Origin: DASPJR01 sp035628505
GTDB lineage: Bacteria > Planctomycetota > SZUA-567 > H5-PLA8
DNA length: 35,052 nt
Direction: 5' to 3'
Assembly: GCA_035628505.1 (NCBI GenBank)
Contig: DASPJR010000183.1
Location: forward strand, 1 to 35,052
Numbering within the stretch: the first letter of the stretch is position 1; the number at the start of each line of letters is the position of its first letter. The position numbers were made by a program, and so were the translations under genes. The notes beneath the pieces were generated by a model. It ran no database searches and was not told the DNA's origin. It saw only the letters and a program-made list of their open reading frames with translations. Below are positions 24,014 through 31,263 of this stretch, piece after piece.

Positions 24014-25405
24014 ATGAGTGGCGCCTCCATTTCGGTCCTTGTCGTAGACGATGACGAGCAGCTACTGGAGTTTTCTTCAGAAGCCCTTCGCTCTGGCGGC
24101 TATCAGGTGCGCTCGTTTTCCAATCCCGTTCTGGCGCTCGCATCCTTCACTGAAACACCCACTGAACTCGTGTTTACCGATCTGCAGATGCCTGGAATGG
24201 GCGGCATCGATCTGCTGCGCAAGATTAAGGAGATCCGGCCGGCAACGCCCGTGATTCTCGCAAGCGGCTTCGGCACCGTAAAGAACGCCGTCCAGGCAAT
24301 GAAAGACGGCGCTTTCGATTTCATCACCAAGCCTTTCGACGTGGAACACCTGCTCGAATTGGTCAAGCGCGCACTGGAGCTTCGCTCGCTGCGGCAGGAG
24401 AACGCAATCCTTCGCGCCGAAGTCTCCGACCTGCGCGGCAGTCGTATCGCCCCCATGGGCTCGTCGGCCGTCATGAAGAAGTTACTTGAGATGGCCAGAT
24501 CCGTTGCTGCGACCGATGCCACCGTGCTGATCACGGGCGAATCGGGCGTCGGCAAAGAAGTCCTGGCCGATTTCGTGCAACGCAACAGCCCCCGCAAGGA
24601 CGGTCCATTCGTCAAGGTGAACTGCGGCGCGCTGAGCGGCACCCTGCTTGAGTCGGAGCTCTTCGGGCACGAGAAGGGCGCCTTCACCGGAGCCACCGAG
24701 CGCAGAACTGGACGTTTTGAACAGTCCCAGAAAGGCACGATTTTCCTCGATGAAATCGGCGAATTGAGCATGGAAGCGCAGACACGGCTGCTCCGTGTTC
24801 TGCAGCAGCGCGAAGTTCAGCGCGTCGGCGGCACGACCACGATCAATTTGGACATCCGTGTCATCTGCGCGACCAACAAAGACCTCAAGGCTGAAGTTGC
24901 CGCCAGGCGCTTTCGCGAAGATCTTTTCTATCGCATCAACGTTTTTCCGCTGAACCTGCCGCCCCTGCGCCAGCGTATCTCGGACATCCCGGCGCTCTGC
25001 CTGGATCTGCTTCGCCAGATCCGTCAGACCATCGGCCGCGGGCCGTCCGACATCTCGCAGGCCGCGCTGGACAAGCTGGCCACCTATGCCTGGCCCGGCA
25101 ACATTCGCGAACTGGAAAATGTCCTGCAGCGTTGCTCTATCCTCTCCTCTCAGCCCGTTCTCGATGTCGGCGATTTGCCGGATGAGATCAGCAGCGGCCG
25201 CGAACTTTCGTTAAACAGTTCTGCGGCTGAACCTGATGCCCAGCCGGCCGTGACCCTGGACGAGGCGCGCGGCCGCAGCGAACGTGAACGGATCCTGGCA
25301 GCGCTTCAGGAATGCCGCTGGCATATTTCCAATACGGCCAAGCGTCTGGGGATCAGCCGCGCCACGCTCTACGTGAAGATGGAGCAGTACAAGATCGAGC
25401 ATTAA
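24014..25405 (+). CDS. Sigma-54-dependent response regulator (NtrC family)
   Basis: The 463-residue protein has the complete three-domain layout. A receiver spans 1-120 (Asp12-14, phospho-acceptor Asp56 in FTDLQMPG, Ser84, Lys106). An AAA+ domain of about 148-375 carries Walker A GESGVGKE (175-182), the sigma-54 contact loop GAFTGA (222-227), Walker B IFLDEI (243-248) and an arginine-finger region (RFREDLFYRINVF). A Fis-type helix-turn-helix ends it (about 425-460, NTAKRLGISRATLYVKM). It activates RNA polymerase carrying sigma-54 at distant sites; its targets are not visible here. GGAG lies seven bases before the ATG. It heads the 24014-27077 signalling block. Confidence 0.97.
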   Translation: MSGASISVLVVDDDEQLLEFSSEALRSGGYQVRSFSNPVLALASFTETPTELVFTDLQMPGMGGIDLLRKIKEIRPATPVILASGFGTVKNAVQAMKDGAFDFITKPFDVEHLLELVKRALELRSLRQENAILRAEVSDLRGSRIAPMGSSAVMKKLLEMARSVAATDATVLITGESGVGKEVLADFVQRNSPRKDGPFVKVNCGALSGTLLESELFGHEKGAFTGATERRTGRFEQSQKGTIFLDEIGELSMEAQTRLLRVLQQREVQRVGGTTTINLDIRVICATNKDLKAEVAARRFREDLFYRINVFPLNLPPLRQRISDIPALCLDLLRQIRQTIGRGPSDISQAALDKLATYAWPGNIRELENVLQRCSILSSQPVLDVGDLPDEISSGRELSLNSSAAEPDAQPAVTLDEARGRSERERILAALQECRWHISNTAKRLGISRATLYVKMEQYKIEH

Positions 25406-25464
25406 CACATTGCAGTCACTCTCTAACGGCGGCGCGTGAAAGGCGCAGTGATACGAGGTGGGCA

Positions 25465-25689
25465 GTGCAGGCAACGGTTTTAATTGTCGATGATGACGCC
25501 GCCCAGCGCGGCGTTGCGGACGTCTATGACGCGCTCGTCAGCCAGCGTCCGTACAAGCCGCCTCTGCCGCGTGCATCCGCCATTCAGATTTTGCGCGAGA
25601 AAGCCGGCCGCGGCGCTCTCGATCCGGAACTGGTTAGAATTTTTATCGAGAATGACGTTCCGTCCGCTCTGGAGCAGACCCCTTCATGA
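25465..25689 (+). pseudogene. Internally deleted RpfG-type (receiver/HD-GYP) remnant
   Basis: The 74-codon frame starts at GTG 25465 with GAGGTG five bases upstream. Its first 14 residues (VQATVLIVDDDAAQ) match the start of a receiver. Immediately after, GVADVYDALVSQRPYK and ILREKAGRGALDPELVRIF match the very end of an HD-GYP phosphodiesterase domain. Everything between is missing: the receiver phospho-acceptor, the HD metal site and the GYP motif. The fusion is in frame, and its TGA overlaps the kinase ATG as ATGA. It therefore looks like an in-frame internal deletion that keeps the translation signals, possibly still read as a short leader for the kinase. An assembly collapse is the alternative. 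Confidence 0.75.
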
Positions 25690-27077
25690 GCCAGCGGTTC
25701 AAAACACTTCAGGAAACACTTGAAGGACTCCCACGCGTCAGCGGCGTGCCCACGCTTGGCGGGATCGCCCTGACGGGAGTGCTCGGCAGCGGTGGCATGG
25801 GCATGGTCTATAAGGGCCTGCATCTGCGTCTATCGATTCCCGTCGCCGTAAAAATTTTGCATAATCAGTCTACGGGACTTTACTCGCAGTTTTTTGAAGA
25901 AGCCCGGCTCGCAGCCAAGATCAATCACCCGAATGTCGTCCGCGTCTACGACGTCAATGAGGAGCACGGGCTGGTCTATATCGTTCAGGAACTGGTGGAT
26001 GGCGGCTCGGCTTACGACTTGATTCAGGACAACGCCGGCGATCAGAAGTTCCTGCCCGAACTGCGGCTGCTCGACCTGGGCACTGACATCGCCCGCGCGC
26101 TTGCGGCGATCCACAACGAGAGCATCGTGCACCTGGACATCAAACCCGAGAACGTCCTGATCGAACGCGGCACCGGGGCGGCCAAGATAACGGACCTGGG
26201 CCTGGCGCGTCGCAGCGGACGCTTTGCCGACACGTCCATCGCCGGCACGGAAGTTTACGGCACGCCCGGCTTCATGAGCCCCGAGCAGCTGCAGGCACTG
26301 CCGGCAGGACCGGCCGCGGACGTTTATGCGTTTGGCGCGCTGTTTTACGAACTGGCCGTGAACACGATGGCCTTCCACTTTAAGAACAACCTGCCGGAGC
26401 TGTTCCTGCAGCAGACCGAAAAGCCGCTGCCGGATCCGCTTGTGCAGCGCAAGTCGCTGGCGCCGCGCATCGCTGCCATCATCCGCAAATGCCTGGCGCC
26501 GTTTCCGCAGGACCGTTTTGCCGACGGCGCCGCTTTGCTTCGGGAACTCATCGAAACGCGCAGCCAGCTTCAGCCGCGCTCTCCCACGGGCGTGGTACCC
26601 GTGCAGCGCGCGTCACTGGGAGCGCAGGTTGTCTGCGTAGACGACGACCCGGCGCTGCGGGAGTTTGTTGAAGATGCGATGGCGGAGGCGTCGCATTCGG
26701 TGGAGACGTTTTCTAACGGCCGGGATGCGCTCGCGTACCTGGCTTCGCATGAACCGGACCTGGTGCTGCTGGATGTCGACATGCCGGGCGACAACGGTCT
26801 CAAAGTGTGTCGCTCTCTGCGCGGCATCCCCGCGCTGAAAGAAGTTCCGGTTGTTTTCATGTCGGGAGTTCACGACTTGAACGTTATCGATACGGCCATG
26901 GGGCTCGGCGCCACAGATTATCTGCTCAAGCCGGTAAGCGTCCCCGATCTCCTGGCTCGCGTTAATTGCCTCACGCGGCTGCGGAGGGTGCAGCGCGAGC
27001 GCGCCGCTCTGGAGGCACAATATCAGAAGCTGAGCTCGCACCTGATTGCCGTAAGCCACTCCCGCAATCGCTCCTAG
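25686..27077 (+). CDS. Ser/Thr protein kinase fused to a receiver domain
   Basis: The 463-residue cytoplasmic protein has a kinase domain (about 28-290) and a receiver (about 313-440). In the kinase: glycine loop GSGGMG (34-39), Lys56 in VAVK, Glu72, catalytic loop HLDIKPEN (149-156, with Leu in the Arg place of HRD), DLG at 170-172 in place of DFG, and SPE near 198. The receiver keeps Asp319-321, Asp363 (LLLDVDMPG), Ser393 and Lys415. No membrane span links them, unlike many PASTA kinases. The ATG overlaps the stop of the HD-GYP remnant, suggesting coupled translation. The arrangement implies that aspartate phosphorylation gates Ser/Thr kinase activity, which is an inference. Confidence 0.93.
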   Translation: MSQRFKTLQETLEGLPRVSGVPTLGGIALTGVLGSGGMGMVYKGLHLRLSIPVAVKILHNQSTGLYSQFFEEARLAAKINHPNVVRVYDVNEEHGLVYIVQELVDGGSAYDLIQDNAGDQKFLPELRLLDLGTDIARALAAIHNESIVHLDIKPENVLIERGTGAAKITDLGLARRSGRFADTSIAGTEVYGTPGFMSPEQLQALPAGPAADVYAFGALFYELAVNTMAFHFKNNLPELFLQQTEKPLPDPLVQRKSLAPRIAAIIRKCLAPFPQDRFADGAALLRELIETRSQLQPRSPTGVVPVQRASLGAQVVCVDDDPALREFVEDAMAEASHSVETFSNGRDALAYLASHEPDLVLLDVDMPGDNGLKVCRSLRGIPALKEVPVVFMSGVHDLNVIDTAMGLGATDYLLKPVSVPDLLARVNCLTRLRRVQRERAALEAQYQKLSSHLIAVSHSRNRS

Positions 27078-27095
27078 CAGCGCCCGGCGGTGCTC

Positions 27096-27101
27096 TATAA
27101 T
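27096..27101 (+). promoter_or_regulatory. Candidate -10 box for the sigma-factor operon
   Basis: A perfect TATAAT lies 82 bases before the sigma-factor ATG in the 106-base gap after the kinase gene. No recognisable -35 box stands at the right distance, so a second element or an activator may be needed. AAACCCG/CGGGT downstream (near 27137-27160) can form a small stem in the leader. Confidence 0.35.
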
Positions 27102-27183
27102 TGCGGACAATCCGAATCTTCGAATCAAAAAAGTTGAAACCCGGTCTAATAAACGCGGGTCTCTTACGGTTACTGGATGAATT

Positions 27184-27750
27184 ATGTACCAGAGGTTGCA
27201 GGCGATGACCGATCGGCAGCTGATCGAAGCGTATGCCGGCACGCGTGATCTGAACGCGTTCGGCGTCTTCGTCGACCGCCACCAGAGCGCTCTGCTCTCG
27301 TTCGCCTCGGCCTTTCTGCGCGATGACACGCTGGCACAGGATATCGTTCAGGAAGCATTCTTGCGGGCCGCCTCGGACCCGCAGCGGATTCTCAAGTGCG
27401 AAGCCGGAGGCCCCAGCGAGCGCAACTGGCTGCTGAAAGTGGTTCGCGACCTGAGCGTCGACAGCATCCGCCGGCGCGCGAGCGAGAAACGGGCCGTCAA
27501 TGCCGCGGCCGCCGTGCGCGAAAAGTCCGCGCCGGCAGCCGACGCGGCACTGGAAGGACAGGAGCAGGCGGCCCGAGTGCGCGCCGCGATCGACCGCCTC
27601 AAGCCACGCTGGCGCGAGCTGCTCATCTTAAAGGTGCGCCAGAAGAAGTCGTACAAAGAGATCGCCACGATTACCGGACTGACAGTCACCAACGTCGGAT
27701 TTCTCCTCCACCAGGCCATGCAGGCGCTGGCGGAGGAACTGAAAGATTAA
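27184..27750 (+). CDS. ECF-type RNA polymerase sigma factor
   Basis: The 188-residue protein has only sigma regions 2 and 4. Region 2 spans about 10-100 (RLQAMTDRQLIEAYAGTRD, FVDRHQSALLSFASAFL, AQDIVQEAFLRAASD, NWLLKVVRDLSVDSIRRR). Region 4 spans about 130-185 (AAIDRLKPRWRELLILKV, KKSYKEIATITGLTVTNVGF). It should direct RNA polymerase to a small regulon, controlled by an anti-sigma factor. The next gene encodes just such a domain fused to a large exported part. The linker between the domains is long and Ala-rich. ATG 27184 is used; ATG 27205 is an alternative. The spacer to the next gene is 99 bases and contains a repeat and hairpin. Confidence 0.93.
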   Translation: MYQRLQAMTDRQLIEAYAGTRDLNAFGVFVDRHQSALLSFASAFLRDDTLAQDIVQEAFLRAASDPQRILKCEAGGPSERNWLLKVVRDLSVDSIRRRASEKRAVNAAAAVREKSAPAADAALEGQEQAARVRAAIDRLKPRWRELLILKVRQKKSYKEIATITGLTVTNVGFLLHQAMQALAEELKD

Positions 27751-27768
27751 AAGCGGTTTCCGATTTTC

Positions 27769-27842
27769 GGTTTCTGGTTTCAGGTTGCAAAACATCGCGA
27801 ACCAGAAACCAGAAACCAGAAACGAGAAACCAGGGACCAGAG
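27769..27842 (+). repeat. ACCAGAA heptamer array and hairpin between sigma and anti-sigma genes
   Basis: Six 7-base units run from 27801 to 27842: ACCAGAA three times, then ACGAGAA, ACCAGGG and ACCAGAG. Just upstream GGTTTCTGGTTTC (27769-27781) pairs perfectly with GAAACCAGAAACC (27805-27817) across a 23-base loop. The array runs up to 8 bases from the ATG at 27850 and includes its ribosome-binding region (GAGGTGA). Confidence 0.85.
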
Positions 27843-27849
27843 GTGATGC

Positions 27850-30800
27850 ATGACGGCCTCGACTAAAAAGACAGAGAGCGACGAACACCTCGGTTACTTG
27901 CTGACGGCCTACGTCTTCGACAGCCTTTCGTCTGCCGGCCGGCAGGAAGTGCAGGAGCATCTGTCGAGCTGCGCGGAATGCCGCGAGCAGCTTTCGCTGC
28001 TGCTTAAAACGCTGGGCGCCGCCGAAGAAGCTCTCAGCGAAGGCAACAAAGAATACGTGTTCGAAGAACGCCGCCGCCAGCGCGTGCTCGAGGCCGCGCG
28101 CCGGGCGCGGCCGAACGTTGTTCGCCGCATTCGGTGGAGCTGGAAGTACTCGGCGCTGGTCGCGGCGCTGATGATCGCTGTACTGATCGGCCTGTCGCTT
28201 CAGACGATGTCCTCTCCGCGAATGGCTGCTGGGCAAACCGCCCCTGCCGGAGCAGCAAAAGCATACGCTGAAGCAGACGACTTTTATCAGCGCAGGGACT
28301 ATGACGCTAATCGCGTGGTGGAGTATTCCGCGCGTTCGAAAAGCACCGCTACGGGTAAACCCTCGTTGCTAGAATCGAAAGTCGACTCGCAGGCCTATGG
28401 CCTTGTACCGCAGAAGCCCGCTCCGTCCGCGCCGCCGCCTGCCGTCGCACTCCCGGCGCCTGCTACTGCAGCGCCCGCGCAGACGGCGCCCGCCGCCGAG
28501 GCAGCAGGAGTGATTGCTGGAGATGCCAGCGGAAGTGTTACGTTTAACTCAGTAGCGACCCAGCCAGTTTATAAAGTGGAAAAACTGAACCGCAAAATTC
28601 CGGCGGAATCGCCGGTGGCACAGTCCGCGCCGCCGGCAGCCACTGCTACTGAAGCAGCTCCGGCGAAACCCACGCTGGGCTATTCGATTGCCGGTGTTCC
28701 GGTTAACCCTCCTGCGACCAACGACGCATTCGTGATCAACAACAACGGCACTGTTCCCCAAAATGGAGCTGGCGCCGGCCCGAGCAATTCTCCGGTGCCT
28801 GTTGCCGAGCCTGCCAGGCGTCCCGCCGTCGCCGGTGTCGCTCTTCAGGATGCGAAGTTCAAGGAAGTCGCTGAGCCGACAATCGATTTTGGAGTTCAGG
28901 ATTCCAGAAGTGCGCTGTCGCTGAATACTTTGCCAGAGCCGCGCCTGCCGGGAGAACCCAATCGTCCCGAGCCAAAAACGTTGGCCAAAAAGAAGGGCAC
29001 TGTCGTCAGCGAAGAAGCTGTTGAGTTCAGCGATGCGCCCATCGAGCGTGTACAGGAAAAGAAAGTCGCCATTGCTGCAAAAGATGCAGAAATTAAAAAC
29101 CGGCGTGAGCTGATCGAGCAGGAGCGTGCCGAAAAGGCCAATCTGCATGATTTTAACCAGCAGCTCGCCAGGCAGAACAAGACCATTGAAGAACTCAGTG
29201 ATCTGCCCGCACTGGCGAAGGCACTCAAGAATGCGAGCACGCCGGCTGAGCCGGCTTTGACGAAGGAACTCAATCAGCAGACTGCCGTGGCAGAGCAGAG
29301 GCAAGGCATCGAAGGCGCCGCCCCGCTGCAGCATTTAGACGGGCTCAAGCGTGACGAGACTGCGAAAGCTCTTGGCGCTGTCAGCGACCCGATATCGCGT
29401 GAGATAGACGCTATCGTTGTTCCGCCTGACATCCTGGCCAAAGCCGAGCTCGGAGACCACTTCGAAACTCTGAAGGCTGAGGATCAGATCACGCGCGTGA
29501 AGCGCAGAACGACTCAGGCTGAGATTGAAGAACGCCAGCTGGCGAACTCTCCCGGCACTCCCGGCAGCGGCGGGAGCTGGGGCGGCGGCAGCGGCGGAGG
29601 CTTGGGCAAAGACGGCAAGGCGCAGGCGATCCGCAAAATCGACCTGGGCAACACGGACCCGGCAAAGCTTGAAAATTTGCTGCGCGGCTACCGCTACTTC
29701 GCGGCTGGGAATCCGCGCCTGACATTCGCCGAGTTCCTGCGCCGCCCGGCTCCTGTTCCGCCGGTCGCGCCAACGGATGAAGGGCTCGATGAGGACGCCT
29801 ACATCGAAAAGTACGGCACGCGGCCGTTCGTGGACTGCGCGCGCGATCATCTTTCCACGTTCGGGCTCGACGTGGATACCGCCTCCTACACGCTGGCCCG
29901 CTCGAGATTGAACCAGAATCAGCTGCCCGATCCAGAAGCGGTGCGCGTCGAAGAGTTCCTCAACTATTTCAAGCAGCGCTACACCGTCGCGGGCGATGAT
30001 GCCTTTGGCGTCTTTGCCGAGGGCGCGCCGTCACCCTTCGCGTCGGCGCAGCGCGGCACGCAGATTCTGAAAATCGGCATCAAATCCCGTGAGCCGCGCG
30101 CCGATGAGCGCAAGCCGGCAATGCTGACGTTCGTGATCGACACGTCTGGTTCGATGACGCGTGACGACCGCCTCGTGCTTGTTCGCGCGGCGCTCAAGTC
30201 GCTTGTTGAGCAGCTCAACGCTGAAGACGCCGTCTGCATCGTCGGCTTCAGCGACCAGGCCGAGCTGCTCCTGCCGCGCACGCAGGCCCGCCAGAAACAG
30301 CGCATTCTGGATGCCATCGACGCGCTCACCACGCGCGGATCGACGAATGTGGAAGCCGGCCTGACGATGGGTTATCGCCTCGCCGACGAAGCCTTCTCGC
30401 CCGACGCGGTTAATCGCGTGATTCTCTGCAGCGACGGCGTGGCCAACGTTGGCGCGAAGGGGCCTGAAGAGATTCTCAAGCTGGTCAAGCTGTTCGCCGG
30501 CCGCGGCATCGATCTGTGCGCCGTCGGCTTCGGCATGGGCCAATACAACGATCAGATGATGATGAAGCTGGCCAACAACGGCAACGGCAGCTGCCACTTC
30601 GTCGATTCGGTAGCGGAAGCGCAGAAGATTTTCCGCGAGCAGCTTCCGCCGAATCTGAACGTGCTCGCACGCGACGCAAAGGCGCAGGTCGAATTCAACC
30701 CCGAGGTCGTCGAGCGCTACCGTTTGCTCGGCTACGAAAAGCGCAAGATCGCCGACAAGGATTTCCGCAACGACAAGATCGACGCCGGCGAAGTCGCGCA

Positions 30801-31185
30801 CAGCACGCTGATCACTGTTCTCTACGAGATCGTGAGAAAGCCCGGCGGCCATGGCCCGCTCGGCAAAGTGTTCCTGCGCTGGAAGGACGCCGGTTACCGC
30901 CATCTGCCGGTCGTCGAACGCAATTATCCGCTGAGCGAAGGCATTTTGGCGGCCAGCGCACAGGGCGCCTCGCCGGAGCTGCGCTTCCTGGCGTGCGTCG
31001 CGCGCTTTGCGGAACTGCTGCGCCAGAGCAAATGGGCTCAGGACAGTTCCTACGCCGCGGTTCTCGAGCAGCTCGATCAGTTGCCGTCTGAGTTTCAGTC
31101 GCGTTCCGACTTCGCTGAACTGCGTGGCCTGGTCCAGCGCGCGCAGGAGCTGACGCTCAAGTCGTGGCTGGCAGGTCTGCGCTGA
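27850..31185 (+). CDS. Anti-sigma zinc finger fused to YfbK-type VWA protein
   Basis: The 1111-residue single-pass protein joins two functions. Residues 1-55 form an anti-sigma zinc-binding (ZAS) domain with His37-x3-Cys41-x2-Cys44 (EHLSSCAEC). A membrane span follows at about 101-117. Outside lies an Ala/Pro-rich stretch (130-330), a charged coiled region (about 385-480), and a Gly-rich linker (GGSWGGGSGGGLG). At about 660-710 the YfbK N-terminal domain begins (STFGLDVDTASYTLARSRLN). The VWA domain (about 755-940) has the MIDAS motif DTSGSM at 764-769 and STNVEAGL. A DUF3520-type C-terminal part ends the chain. I infer that the VWA domain senses or holds a partner and controls sigma binding across the membrane. 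It follows the sigma gene. Confidence 0.93.
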   Translation: MTASTKKTESDEHLGYLLTAYVFDSLSSAGRQEVQEHLSSCAECREQLSLLLKTLGAAEEALSEGNKEYVFEERRRQRVLEAARRARPNVVRRIRWSWKYSALVAALMIAVLIGLSLQTMSSPRMAAGQTAPAGAAKAYAEADDFYQRRDYDANRVVEYSARSKSTATGKPSLLESKVDSQAYGLVPQKPAPSAPPPAVALPAPATAAPAQTAPAAEAAGVIAGDASGSVTFNSVATQPVYKVEKLNRKIPAESPVAQSAPPAATATEAAPAKPTLGYSIAGVPVNPPATNDAFVINNNGTVPQNGAGAGPSNSPVPVAEPARRPAVAGVALQDAKFKEVAEPTIDFGVQDSRSALSLNTLPEPRLPGEPNRPEPKTLAKKKGTVVSEEAVEFSDAPIERVQEKKVAIAAKDAEIKNRRELIEQERAEKANLHDFNQQLARQNKTIEELSDLPALAKALKNASTPAEPALTKELNQQTAVAEQRQGIEGAAPLQHLDGLKRDETAKALGAVSDPISREIDAIVVPPDILAKAELGDHFETLKAEDQITRVKRRTTQAEIEERQLANSPGTPGSGGSWGGGSGGGLGKDGKAQAIRKIDLGNTDPAKLENLLRGYRYFAAGNPRLTFAEFLRRPAPVPPVAPTDEGLDEDAYIEKYGTRPFVDCARDHLSTFGLDVDTASYTLARSRLNQNQLPDPEAVRVEEFLNYFKQRYTVAGDDAFGVFAEGAPSPFASAQRGTQILKIGIKSREPRADERKPAMLTFVIDTSGSMTRDDRLVLVRAALKSLVEQLNAEDAVCIVGFSDQAELLLPRTQARQKQRILDAIDALTTRGSTNVEAGLTMGYRLADEAFSPDAVNRVILCSDGVANVGAKGPEEILKLVKLFAGRGIDLCAVGFGMGQYNDQMMMKLANNGNGSCHFVDSVAEAQKIFREQLPPNLNVLARDAKAQVEFNPEVVERYRLLGYEKRKIADKDFRNDKIDAGEVAHSTLITVLYEIVRKPGGHGPLGKVFLRWKDAGYRHLPVVERNYPLSEGILAASAQGASPELRFLACVARFAELLRQSKWAQDSSYAAVLEQLDQLPSEFQSRSDFAELRGLVQRAQELTLKSWLAGLR

Positions 31186-31263
31186 AGCTGAGGCGACTTT
31201 TACAGAGCGGTTACAGGGAACACAGCACGCGGAGCGACTTAAGTAAGACACGAGAGGAACATC

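Noticed and set aside
27075..27094. Terminator after the kinase gene
   Set aside because: AGCA/TGCT with a mismatch and a GC core can pair, but the stem is short and no T-run follows.
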